Numbered from the stretch's first letter, positions 21,478 to 33,061 are shown. The stretch: DNA of 64,000 nt from Cyathus striatus (GCA_025738555.1 JAOVFP010000006.1:3658001-3722000), one strand, 5' to 3'. Notes: generated by a model not told the origin, from the letters alone. Numbers and translations are program-made.

Positions 21478-23440
21478 TCTTTCTCTCTTCCCTTCCCTTC
21501 CTATTCCCCCTCTCTCTCACTGGACATTCCGCATTCACCGTCCACCTTAGGGTTAGGGTTATCTCTCGTCCTCCCCTTCCCTTCCTCTGCTTCATTTCCC
21601 CCTCTCCCCTCTCTCCGTCCCTCGTATGACACTCTTTCGCTCCTCTTACTTCCCTTCTTCACTTTTTTCGTTTCTTTCTTCAAACTCGTAGCTTCTTTAC
21701 ATCCCACCCCATTCTTCCTTCCACCTCTCCAGGCTCTCCCATCGTCTAACCTCACTCACACCTTCCAACAGACACCACCTCCCTTCTTACGCGCACTCCG
21801 GTGTCGAACGCAAATGGGAGATATCAAGAACTGAAAAGCTGGCCCTCCACTACAGTCAACCAAAATCGGTATGGGTGAATACCTCCGAATGGGATGGGTG
21901 CTATAACCCGTTACTGGGAGGATGAGTGTGCTGGGTAGAATAGGTTATTGGTCAAGGACATAAGTGTAAGCTAACTTTTTCTCATTTCGTCTCCTTCCCC
22001 CACCTTCTTCGTCGCTGTTGCTCGCCCATCCACCAGGTCTTCATCTCATCGTTCTATTGTGCTCTGTCCTTGTTGTTCCTTCACCTTTTATTAACATACT
22101 TAGTCCCTCTCCAGCTCACTCACCACAACGCACGCTCGCTGTGCAGATATGTGCGTTGACGTCGACGTCGAAATGAGGCTCGGGGCAGTCGATCCTACGC
22201 ATGCCGGCTCGCTGTGCAAGCTAACCTTGTCAACGTCTGCCTGCATGAGGCACGGGACTCCACTAGCAGGATGCAGGGGCAGCATTCGTATTCGTTATTG
22301 GAAGTGAGAGTAAGTTGTTCTTCCTTCGCTCGTACATTAGTAGCGGATGTGTCCCTTGCGGTTGGAAGGCGGTTGGCAACGGGGACCGGGGACGAGCGAT
22401 AGCACGATATGGTTGGCCTTGGGCTGGTGGTTGCGGTAGTTGAATGGTGCTCATTCTCGTTCCACGAGGATGGGAGGAGGAGGGTAGGAGGGCGAGTTCA
22501 ACTGTTCTCCCCTTGCTCGTGTGCAGCAGGTTGTTCGCCTTGCGCTGGGGGTACTGGTGGGGACGGCGACGGGCGGCAGCTCGACACCGACGCAGAGCGT
22601 GTGGACGGGTAGCCATTGAGTACGCCTATTGCGTATCCTACGAGGCTGGCACTGGTGGTGACCTTCGCGCTGGGGGTGCGGCGCTTGAGCGGTGCTTGTG
22701 TTCGTGCCAGTAGCGTTCGTGTTCATGCTGTATCGTCCACCTCTCTCCCTCTTCCTTCTTCTCTGCCCTTTCTTTCTCCCTACCTCGCCCTCTTCCCTTC
22801 GTTCTGTTGCCCTCGCCCTCTCTTGACCCATCATATCCATATCCTCTCCTTTCCTATATTCGCGAAGCTAACGAGCTATCTCCAGTTCAACCACGCCAAC
22901 TTCCTATCATTCGTACACACCCTGCCAGCTATGGTATGCCTCAGGTGGACTGCGCACGTGGACGTGGTGGGAGAAGTGGATTCTTGGGCTGGAGAGACGG
23001 AAAATCGTGAAGCGTGAAGGTGTGTTTCATCTCTAGTCTTCTTTTATTCGTATGGTCGTGGTCTCGGTTTACTCGAGTGGCCCATTCTCTCTTCCTTGGT
23101 CTAAGTTATGTTTCATTCATCCTATCTCTTCTACATACTTCCTTCCTCCACTCCTCATTCCCCCCTTCTCGCCCTCCTTCGTTCGTCCTTTCTTTCTACC
23201 CCTTCTCCGTTCGTATGGTCCTCTTTCCACACATTCCTCCTTCCTCGATTTGTTATTTGCTTCTCCTCGTAACTCTGAGGCTCACGATCTGTCTAGACCC
23301 AATCCATGGTCACCCCTCCCCGTAATCGACATCGTAGAAGCACCCGTCCTCTCATTTACACTCTCACTGCTCAGTTCGCACACTCCTCTGCATCCGAAGC
23401 CTGATATCGGACTTGTATGACTTCGCTGATGAGCTATGTA
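21478..23440 (+). repeat. Long pyrimidine-rich repeat module, copy B
   Basis: Begins after GCAAGGGTACGTC, contains the CTTCCAACAG acceptor-like block, GTTACTGGGAGGATGAGTGTGCTGGGT, CCCTCTCCAGCTCACTCACC and the GCGTATCCTACGAGG end near 22640, all in the same order as copies A and C. The part 22650-23440 adds a TTTGTTATTTGCTTCTCCTC...TCGGACTTGTATG block that copy C has at 46215-46440. CpG-rich like copy A. A short telomere-like word lies at 21547-21561. Confidence 0.6.
21547..21561 (+). repeat. Interstitial telomere-like word
   Basis: TTAGGGTTAGGGTTA, two and a half fungal-type telomere units, inside pyrimidine-rich module B. Too short to claim a former chromosome end. Confidence 0.35.
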
Positions 23441-24102
23441 CGATGCCCTCCCTCCTCTGCTTCCTCCGCTACCTCCGCCGTAGAGCATCCAAATTGCGAC
23501 GCTGAAGAAGACGTAGCATCAATAGACTTCGCAGAATAGTCTTCTATCCAGCAAGCTCTGAAGGGTCGGTGCGGAGGCGGATCTGTGCTTGCATGGGCTG
23601 AGGAGTACAGTGAAGGAGATGAGGAATGCCGATACGATAGTCCGAGTGGGAGCTATCTGGAGGAAGATGGTTAGTGTTTATGGCCGTGGTTAGTTGTGGG
23701 CTATGACATATATGTAGGTTGAGTACGAGTCGTTAGTATACGAACCAACAATGTTTCCATACCAGTAATCATCAAGGCTTGAGAGCGACGATTCTCCCTT
23801 TTGGAGTCCAGTCTCGAAGCAGAGATTATTATATCAAACACTGGGACTTAACCATGTCAGTAGATAAAGACATGTATGGCTGTTATCAATGCGCTCACAT
23901 TCACTAATGCGTCGTTAGAAGACAACAATGACAGTACTGAGAGACATGATTTGACCATCATCATCAAAACGGTAAATTCGTACATAGTCTTGAGATTTCT
24001 TCATGTTGATCAACTTGGTGGAGTATTCTCCTGAGGGAAAAAAAGCCATGGTGGATCGCAGAAGATTTAATCAGGACAACAAGTTTTGATCGAGAAGCTG
24101 AA
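23441..24102. other. CpG-rich stretch without assigned gene
   Basis: Around 23505-23670 the plus strand can be read as an acidic peptide-coding block followed by a donor-like GGTTAGTG, possibly a stray exon. I do not recognise it. The rest has no long frame. Confidence 0.4.
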
Positions 24103-24498
24103 GAAGTCAGTTCGATTCTGAATCGACTTGGCCTTGGAGTCGATGGCGAGTGGACCTTGGTGGACTCCGACAGAGAGAGGATGATGTTTGGTGATGTTGT
24201 GCTAGGGCTTTGAGAGTTGGCTTGGCTCGCCTGCTGCTTTCCCGCGTACAAACACTTCCGAACTTTCTCTTCGACCCAACGCCTGCCAAAGCTTTCTCGC
24301 CGTCGTATAATTTAAACCTTCCGCATCTTGATCTCTGGCATTCTCTCCAACCCAGTTCAAGCCCAGTTCGAACCTCCCACTCGTGACGCAACCAGCTTGC
24401 AATGACATCACACCCCTCGAACTTTTGCCACTTCTCTGATCCATCACCACTTCCATCCAGCAATTGGTACGTTATCATAATCCAGGCTGTCTTTTACA
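24103..24498 (+). repeat. Direct repeat, copy 2
   Basis: Homologous to 18075-18440 in the same orientation. The homology is interrupted at 24499 by a 1.2-kb TIR element and seems to resume briefly after 25742 (ACAACTCG versus AACAACCCTG in copy 1). Confidence 0.7.
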
Positions 24499-24506
24499 CT
24501 CTTCTT

Positions 24507-25734
24507 CAAGGGGGCACGCCAACCGTAATTTCCCACGGGGGGTAGGGTAGGTAGGGTCAGGCCGGAGGCCAGAAAAAAAATTATGGAACCCTTTGCACTT
24601 ATACTTCGAGAGACTCCGGAAGAGTTTTTCTAATGTATTATTAGCTATATATTTATGGGTTTATGTGTTCTGTTGTTGGATCAGCACCTCTGAGCAGTAT
24701 ATCATGCAAATAATACTTGATGTGCATCATATTTGATCGTTTTAGATAAGATTTTTGTTATCTTATCTTATGATTATATCCTTGAGCTATTTTATATTGC
24801 ATGCTGTCACTGACAGTGAACACAGCACATTCATGATGCACTCGGTATGTTATTGCATGGCATTAGCTATTGGCACATGTAAGCACCACTAGTAGTTGTC
24901 GACTCCGAGGGATACGCTATTTGCCCAGAATGCGGGGAGCATACAAAGTGCTCAAAAGTCGGAATTCATAACTTTATCCATAATCATATGGGGAGTGAAA
25001 CTTGTGTTACCTCTAAGGTGAAAAGGGACAAGGAAGGGGAAAAGAAGGAAGATGGATCACTGACATATAACACCCTTCAAGCATTCCAATATGAGAAAAA
25101 TTCAGGAAAAAAAAAATGTTGGGATGAAGTGTAATTATGTTGGATATGAAACTGAATATGTAAGTAATATATACATACACATGTCTGCTATGGAACCCAC
25201 CAAATATTTTTACAATACCATGACTACTGTATTTCCAGGGGGCCCATTCCATGTACTTGGATTTGCAGTGCATGCAAAAACAATGAAGAAGGAAGAGTTA
25301 AAGGTAAGCGAGCATGCTAGAGTACTTCATACAATACTATCATCAATCGGTAGTTTGTGTTGGGCAAATTTTGTCGGCATTCTCATATTCTTCTGACCTC
25401 AAAATTTTACCTATCTTATCTAGTAGTATTACACTTGAATATTGCTTTTTATTATGAGGAATCTATCTACCAACGGACATAAATGCAACAACACGGAGTA
25501 CTGAGCAACCCGAACTACTGATTGCCGATAGTAGTTGGCTCCGAAAGTTGTAACTTACTATGTAGTGTTGTTGGGACTCAGTAAACTTAGCCGGGATGTA
25601 CTAAAAATAGATGACATTCCATATTAGGAAATTGATCGCATTAGTCATCTACTATAGGTAGGTAGGGTAGGTCGACGTCTCGAAAAAAAAAAAACTGACC
25701 CCAGGTCAGTATTTTTTTTTGGCGTGCCCCCTTG
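24507..25734. mobile_element. 1.2-kb TIR element with 8-bp target duplication
   Basis: The ends are CAAGGGGGCACGCCAA and its exact inverse (16-bp TIRs). CTCTTCTT flanks both sides (24499-24506 and 25735-25742), an 8-bp duplication as made by hAT and Zisupton/KDZ-type transposases. Just inside both ends lie GGTAGGGTAGG-like words and A/T runs. No transposase is present; the only coding trace is a short zinc-finger-like exon near 24895. Non-autonomous. Confidence 0.88.
24895..25070 (+). pseudogene. Zinc-finger-like exon fragment inside the TIR element
   Basis: The plus frame reads VVDSEGYAICPECGEHTKCS, then IHNFIHNHMGSETC and a Lys-rich KVKRDKEGEKKEDGS tail. The pattern C-x2-C ... H-x3-H ... 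C suggests one zinc-binding finger followed by a basic linker, typical of N termini of transposon-borne proteins. No downstream domain follows, so it looks like a captured or leftover first exon. Confidence 0.5.
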
Positions 25735-25742
25735 CTCTTCTT

Positions 25743-26286
25743 ACAACTCGTTACCATTACATCCCAGTGAAAACTAGCACCATGCACGTCTGTGCAGGTA
25801 TGTGAACGTCTGAGAGCTGCTGAGTCATATTGCAATGCCGCCAAACACAACCGGGCACGGATTTTGAGCAATTCACAGAAATATTTGCGAGTGCATCTGT
25901 GCCAATCTGTGCATGTTGTAGCACATTAAAAAGATATATCGTGATCTATCTGGGAGGTTCTGTGTACAACTGGGCAATGTCGTAACACATTAAAACAGGT
26001 TTATTTTTATTTACATACAATTATCTGATGGTTTCTGTACTACTGCAATGCTCCAATAATATTACATAATGTTCCAAATCTGATGGAAATACAGAAAGCA
26101 TGTGAAATGATAGAATGTACCGCTGTCTGAAGCAACTGAGACCCATATCCATCAAACAACACCTGGTCACCATGACCTAATGACATTCCTACTTCAATTT
26201 AGCCAGTAGCTCGTATTCCTGAGACACTGTAAGTAACCAGATACAATCCAAGACAAATGACATTCATAAGTGTCAGCTAAAATTTT
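25743..26286. other. Non-coding stretch
   Basis: No gene recognised. A phrase of the form GT.GTAACACATTAAAA recurs near 25916 and 25983, suggesting a small local duplication. Confidence 0.4.
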
Positions 26287-26341
26287 CAAAAATTGTTAGG
26301 CTTAATTGATTGCCTCAATCAATTAAGCCTAGCAATTTTTG
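26287..26341. repeat. Perfect-stem hairpin, 25-bp arms
   Basis: CAAAAATTG(T)TAGGCTTAATTGATT and its inverse (one mismatch) are separated by about 5 bp. It may be the terminus of a foldback element or a transcribed hairpin. Confidence 0.75.
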
Positions 26342-26362
26342 AGTGCCTATTTTGTATGGGTA

Positions 26363-26663
26363 TTGATCATAAACAATCATTGATTCATTATAATTTAATA
26401 CTATTGTAGGATCTTTTAGGTGATCATAAACAACCATTTATTTGTCCTGATTGAATACTACTATTGTATTAATGTTTTAGGTGATCATAAACAATCATTT
26501 ATTTGTTCTAATTGAATACTAATACTATATGAATGAGTTAGGTGATCATAAGCAATCATTAATTGTGTGGAATTGAATACTAATACTATATGAATGGTTT
26601 AGGTGATCATAAACAATCATTGATTGTGTGGAATTGAATATTAATACTATATGAATGGTTTAG
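26363..26663 (+). repeat. 61-bp tandem repeat, five units
   Basis: Units start with GTGATCATAAACAATCAT at 26420, 26481, 26542 and 26603 (exact 61-bp steps), with a first shorter unit near 26363 and a degenerate tail to about 26730. AT-rich, no coding. Confidence 0.8.
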
Positions 26664-27010
26664 ACAATCATTGATTGATTGATTTTGAATATTACAATTG
26701 TATGGATGTAGTAAATGATTGATTAGTACTAATTGGATATTGCTATTGTATCAATGTGTCACATTGTTCCTCGCATCACATATGTCACATATTTCCCACG
26801 CCCCACATATTTCCTGGGCTTCACACATTTCCCTGTCACATATTGTCTGAGCGTCACATTTGTCACATTCTTCCTGCGCTTCGCATTTGTCATGTACTTT
26901 ATGCATGTCACGCTCGTCACACATATTCCCGCGCTTCGTATTTGTCATATATTTCCCACGTGTCACATTCGTCACATATATTCCTGCACATCGCATTTGT
27001 CACATACTTA

Positions 27011-28678
27011 TGGGGGTCACCAATCACGCATGTCACACCAGCATGACAGCCATCACATGCCCTTTTCCATTGACCCAGTCGAATATCTCAAGCTACAACT
27101 TAGTACAAGCCTCTGATTACCTTAAAATAACTTGCATTATATACAGTTGAATAATATCCTTAATATTACTGAACGGATATGTGTGTATTAGTTATATCAT
27201 TATAAAATCGTGAGTTAATGCAATCTCTCTGCCAAAAATAGGCATCAAATCAGTATTTCTGTCCCCAGCTCTCAGAATTGCAATATTCCGACTTTCTTCA
27301 ATAACAAATATTATACAGTAAAGGTAATAGAACAATGTTGTTGAGCCAGAATTTTGAAAAATAATCTCTGACCATGATATCTGGTATATCATATGTCATT
27401 ATTTTGGGGTAATAATCACAAATTAAAAATTCGGGCTCAACAGTATTATTCTCCTAATAAAACTGATCATATTTTGTCACTAACACGAGTTGTAAAATTG
27501 AGTTCTCGTTGCACAGCTGCAGTTTCAAGTGGGGGTCACTAATTTGACATGTCACACTGGTGTGACAGCAATGCATGCTCATTTTGCACAGACTCAGTGA
27601 AATATCTTTTCATACAGATACTCAATCACTTTAAAATAACTTGCATGATATGTAATTGAGTAGTATATTTAATCTGATATAGTTATATTTTTAGTAGTCT
27701 AATACATAAATTTAAATTTGCATAATAGTCCAACCTCTGCCAAAATATGCATCAAATCAGTAATATTGTGCCCAGTCTTCAGATTTTCACTTTATCCACT
27801 AATCTTAATGACAAAAGTTATATAATTTAACATAAGGAACAAAACTGTTGAGCCAGAATTTTAAGAAGCCTTCTTTAACCAGTCAATCATGCAAGGTAAC
27901 ACACAAGATCTCCAGGTAAAAGTCAAAAAATAAAAATTCGGGCTCAACAGTTCTATTCTAATACTAAATCCGAGTACTTTTTGTCATTAAAGCTAGCTGT
28001 AAAACTGAAATTCTGATGAGTGGCCATAGATACAAGTTTTGCCCTCCTAAATAGTGTGAGAAAATAGTATAACATACACTCAAGTTGCACTGTGGACCGC
28101 CATTAGACAGCTATTCTCTTCATAATAATTATTCTGACTCAATATTGTTGTTAATATGTTGTAGCTGAGCACTTTATATCACTATCACTAATTAAAATAA
28201 TAAGTTTCCATGAAGCAATTGAAGTGCAATTTCGCTGTATCAAAGAGCATGGGAAATTAACACAGTACACTTGGAAATACCGCACATACACCACTTAAAC
28301 ACTACCTCCAAGTAATAACTTAGCAGAAATTCATAAAATAAGCATTATTATACTACATTTGAACTACTGTTTATGATTATAAAAATAATTTAACCAGATA
28401 TAGTAAAATATCTCTTTAATTCTTCAATTCAGCAACTGTGACAAAGTTGTGACAAGAAAGGAAGATGTATTTAAGCATTTATGTTTATAATTTCGACATG
28501 GTACATATACTTCAACACTTAGAATAGATAAAATATTATTATTACACAGAAAGAATGAAGAGAAACACTCAGAATTTCACTTCCCTGCATCAGTTTTATT
28601 CTGGGTCAAGATTTTCGTCACTTTTGGTCACACTGTGTGACGTCACACTAAACACCATATAGGGATTGGTGACCCCCA
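27011..28678. mobile_element. 1.7-kb element nested in the left GTCAC arm
   Basis: The ends (T)GGGGGTCACCAATC and its inverse are 15-bp TIRs. ATACTTA flanks both sides (27004-27010 and 28679-28685), a 7- or 8-bp duplication depending on where the TIR is cut. Internally about 515 bp is tandemly duplicated: GGGGGTCACYAAT, GTCACAC/GTGTGAC palindromes, TTGAGCCAGAATTTT and its partner AAAATTCGGGCTCAA appear in the same order from 27011 and from 27530. No transposase. Confidence 0.75.
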
Positions 28679-29065
28679 ATACTTATGCGCATCATGTTCG
28701 TCACATATATTCCCGCACGTCATGTTTTTCTCGCGCATCGGATGTATCATGTACTTCATGCGCATCACATTCATCACCTATATTCCCACGCTTCGCATTT
28801 GTCACACTCTTCCCGCCCGTCACATATGTCACGCATATTCCCACACATCACATTTCATCACACATTACCCACATGTTACATTTGTCACAATTTTCACGCA
28901 CGTCATGTCTGTCACGATTCTCCCACACTATGCATATATCACACTTGTCATGCTTTCATGCGCGTCATGTGTCATGTTTGTCATGTTCTTTATGAGTGTT
29001 ACACTTTTATGAATGTCATGCATCTCACATCTATTTGTCATGCTTTTCATGCTTGTCACATAAGT

Positions 29066-30277
29066 CACATCTGTTTCTTATAATTTGCACATGCATCATA
29101 TTCATCATGTCTTTGAAGCTTTCATCATGCTTTCACACACATCATAGTGTTACTTATATCACATCTTTGAGATGTATAATACATTTCAAGCACATTATGC
29201 TTGCATGTGTATCATGATTGTGACATGTTGATGGGGTTCCAACAGGTCTATAATGAAAAATATTCTGTACACTTCATATCCAAGGAATCAAAGCACTCAG
29301 TGATGCCACATTTAACCTATATCTCATTACTTAGCAGTGTAATTCAGCCTCTTGTATTGACAAGCCAGTCATTGATTCAGACCCTGTATGACAATACTCC
29401 ACATGACTATAGAAAAATGATAGTAAGTTTTTATTAGGCAAGAAAGGAGAAAAGACAAAGTAGTTCTTCAGAAAAGAGAACAAGAAGAAAAAAAGGCAAT
29501 GATGTAGTTGACACTAAACAAAAGAATAGAAAATCAAGTAATGGCCACTGAGCAAGAAAGTGAAGAGAAGTACAGGAGGGGGTTTCATATGTATGAATGG
29601 ATACTAATACTAAAAGAACTATGTAACATAAATCAGAGATGTGAAAAAAATGACAGTGTAGAAGTATCATGTAATTATATAGAGTAAGAATATATGTGAC
29701 TCAATAATGTGTGTTGAAGATAAAGGAATAACCTATGGTTAATGCAAGAATCATGATCATTTAATGACTGAGACATGTGAGTTTGATGTGATGTGGAATC
29801 ACATATACTCACCATTCTTTCAGATTTGTTATCCATATGTAGTTCTTTCAGTATATGTCCTTTTCTGTTCAATTGTTAAATATTTCCAAAATATTCATTT
29901 TTATCATAATGACCTCATTATCTCTCATATCCATTATAGTTTTTACTTTGTCACTTCATTACATCTCTAGTCCTGATTATTAAACATCATATCATCCAAT
30001 TTCCAAATTGTTCATGCTCTGTCATTGGGGTAGGACTTCTACTACATATACACTGAACATTTTCATTCTAGTTTCTTATTACTACCACACTTCTATAACT
30101 TTCTAATTGTTATTTTCCATCTTACAATCTCCAATTCTACAAGTACATATTGTTTCCTCTGTGTATATAATTCACTCTATACTGTAAAATACTTATTCCA
30201 CTCTCATGACAACTTGAATAGTAGTAGAGACAGAATAATCTGATGTGATTGAAAAGCATGATATTTGGAGCTCTTTA
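29066..30277. other. AT-rich loop of the inverted-repeat element, no gene
   Basis: Only short open frames of low information. A fragment near 29225-29430 on the plus strand (VYNEKYSVHFISKES...) may be a decayed exon, but no family was recognised. Confidence 0.45.
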
Positions 30278-31582
30278 CACTTAGCCATGTGTTCTGTATG
30301 GATCCATGCGGAATCTGTGTGGAATCCATACGGAATTTTCAGAATCCGTGTGGAATCTGCACAGATTTTTTTCATTTTGGCAGGGGTTTTTTTGGGTCTG
30401 TACAGATTCCACACAGATTCCGAAAATTCCGTATGGATTATGCAGAATTCCTCGGAATTCCGCATTACAGACCTGAAAATTCTGTACAGATTCTGTACAG
30501 AATTTTATTATACTTATTTCCTTGCATGTGACACTCTGCATTAAGCATGACACTAGGGGTTGAGTGTGATACTAGGTGTTGAGTGTGACACTATATGTTA
30601 AATGTAACATTATAAGTGTGACACTAGGTGTTGAGTGTGACACTATACATTAAATGTGACACTATAAGCGTGACACTAGGTGTTGAGTGTGACACTATAT
30701 GTTAAATGTGACACTATAAGCGTGGCACTAGGTGTTGAGTGTGACTAAGCGTGACACTAAACATTGAGTGTGACACTAAGCGTTGAGTGTGACACTAAGC
30801 GTTGAGTGTGACACTAAGCGTGACACTAAGTGTTGAGTGTGACTAAGTGTGACACTAAGTGTTGAGTGCGACTAAGCGTGACACTAAGTGTTGAGTGTGA
30901 CACTATACATTAAACATGACACTATGCATTAAGTGTGACACTAAGCATTGAGTGTGACACTATACATTAAACATGACACTATGCATTAAGTATGACACTA
31001 AGCATTGAGTGTGACTAAGCATGACACTAAGTGTTGAGTGTGACACTAAGTGTTGAGTGTGACACTAAATGTTGAGTGTCACACTATACATTAAACATGA
31101 CACTATGCATTAAGTGTGACACTATACATTAAACATAACACTATACATTAAGCATGACACTAAGTATTGAGTGTGACACTATGCATTAAGCATAACACTA
31201 AGTGATGAGTGTGACACTCTGCATTAAGCGTGACACTAAGTGTTGAGTGTGACACTATACATTAAGCATAACACTAAGTATTAATTGTGATACTATGAAT
31301 TGAGAATGATACTATATATTGAGTGTATCATGGATTTTGTATAGTGTGACACTTTTCACCTAGGGTTACACTTGACATGTGTGACAAGGCAGCAATGCAT
31401 AAATCCACACAGAATCCATGCAGAATATGTATGGAATCCATATAGAATAATCACCTCTAATAATAATAATAGCTACTATATAAATTCTGTATGGTATCTA
31501 TACAGGTCTGTATGGATCTGTACGGATCCGCACAGAATCCGCATGGATCCATACAGATCCATACAGACCTCTTGGGGGAGTG
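30278..31582. mobile_element. 1.3-kb non-autonomous element with CACT ends
   Basis: The left end CACTTAGCC and right end GGGGGAGTG are flanked by TA (30276-30277, 31583-31584). Subterminal segments at both ends consist of inverted GTATGGATCCATGCGG-like words; the middle is a 19-bp GTGACAC minisatellite. The CACTCCCCC terminus on the right and TA target match the ends of the 7.8-kb transposon at 32687-40515, so it is probably a deletion relative or member of the same superfamily. Confidence 0.6.
30540..31330 (+). repeat. 19-bp minisatellite (GTGACACTAAGCGTTGAGT)
   Basis: About forty head-to-tail units of GTGACACTAAGCGTTGAGT and variants (GTGACACTATACATTAAAC), mixed with shortened 10- and 12-bp units (GTGACTAAGC, GTGACACTAAGC). 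No coding. Confidence 0.85.
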
Positions 31583-32332
31583 TAAATTACTGGATACTTG
31601 TGAAAAAGTTGCTATGCACTTTAAAAATGTGACATGCATGAAATACACATGATGCATTTAAAAAAAAATGACATATGTAGTGTATGTGAGGGGTGTGGCA
31701 TGCATGTGGATTGTCATGGTGTGACGCGCCTCAAAGACGTGACATGTGTGACGAGCGTGAAATGCGTGACAAATAGATGTGAAATGTTTGGCATGCATAA
31801 AAGTGTAACGCTCATAAAGAACGTGACAAACGCGCTAAAGCGTGACAAGTGTGATATATGCGTAGTGTGGGAGAATCATGACAGACATGACGCGCATGAA
31901 AATTGTGACAAATGTAACATGTGGGTAATGTGTGATGAAATGTGATGTGCAGAAATATGTGTGACATACGTGATGGGCGGGAAGAGTGTGACAGATGCGA
32001 AGCATGGGAATATAGGTGATGAATGTGATGCACATGAAGTACATGATACATCCGATGCGTGGGAAAAACATGAGGCGCGGGAATATATGTGACGAACGTG
32101 ACACGCGGGAAATATATGACAAATACAAAGTGCCAGAATATGTGTGATGAGCATGATGCATGTGAAGTATGTGACAAATGCGAAGCGCGGGAAGAATGTG
32201 ACAAATGTGACGCTCGGACAATGTGTGACAGGGAAATGTGTGAAGTGCAGGAAATATGTGGGGCATGGGAAATATGTGACATATGTGACGCGAGAAACAA
32301 TGTGACACATTGATACAATAGCAATATCCAAT

Positions 32333-32686
32333 TATGGTGCACATCACTTAGTCACTGCAACTTTTGTACAAGGAAAATTTCTCATGCTATTGAGACCCTT
32401 TTCCTTATCTCTCTTGTACAAATGCTTATTTTAATGAACTGAGTAAATCCTCAAGAGCATTTGTCGAAATTCTCAAAACTAAGCGAGTTATATTTTTGAT
32501 AGATGGCCGATTTTGCCATATTACCATATATGGAAGGTATTACTAAATAGGGTAGTATTAGTCAGCAGATCTAAGCGTCCATCTGCCTTGTGAGACTTTC
32601 TGGGATCCTGCAATGGGATGTATACCTTTGAGAACTAAAGTTGTGAACCTCCTTCTGAGCATCCCGTGCATTCAATGAGGTCTTTA
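32333..32686. other. Spacer between two transposons
   Basis: No gene recognised; short open frames only. Confidence 0.5.
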
Positions 32687-32980
32687 CACTCCCCCCCCCA
32701 TTCCGGCCGGACTCCGGGTGGACTCCGTGGATTCCATGGACTATCTGGATGGACTCCAAGGATTTTCCAGATAGTCCTTGGAATCCAGGCAGACTCCAGC
32801 TGGACTCATTTTAGCTGCAAGTCCTGCCAATTTTTTCAAGTCCAGTCCAGTTCAAGTCCACCAGGAGTCTGGCTGGAATCCGTTCGTTAGCGGGAGTCCA
32901 GCCAGTTCAGCAGGAATTCCGGTGGACCAAATCCTTTCGGAATTCACCTGGACTCCAGCTGGACCTATGGCGGAACCAGA
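32687..32980. repeat. Left TIR and subterminal repeats
   Basis: After the C9 tract and GGCCGGACTCCGGG come repeated phrases TGGACTCC, CTATCTGGATGG, CCAGATAGTCC and CCAGCTGGACTC, many self-complementary. Such arrays usually bind transposase. Confidence 0.7.
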
Positions 32981-33061
32981 CTACATTTACTTTACTAATG
33001 TACTAGCTCAGTTACTTACTATTACTAGTTGTATGTATTATTAATATAGAATAAAAATTTT

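Larger units (their letters stand above)
26732..32332. mobile_element. 5.6-kb inverted-repeat element with GTCAC-rich arms
   Basis: The left end ATTGGATATTGCTATTG and its exact inverse at 32316-32332 are flanked by TA (26730-26731, 32333-32334). The left arm (26732-27010 plus 28686-about 29065) and right arm (about 31700-32332) are roughly 640-bp inverted copies, aligned in order and closely similar, both made of degenerate units such as CATTTGTCACATATTCCCGCG. The left arm is split by a later insertion (27011-28678). The loop contains ordinary AT-rich DNA and another TIR element with a minisatellite. No transposase was found. By TA target and long inverted arms it is a foldback-like non-autonomous element. 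Confidence 0.8.

Noticed and set aside
26733..29217. Several His/Cys/Ser-rich open frames
   Set aside because: They arise from the GTCAC-type repeats of the inverted-repeat arm; the same frames appear mirrored at 31812-32347 with no domain.
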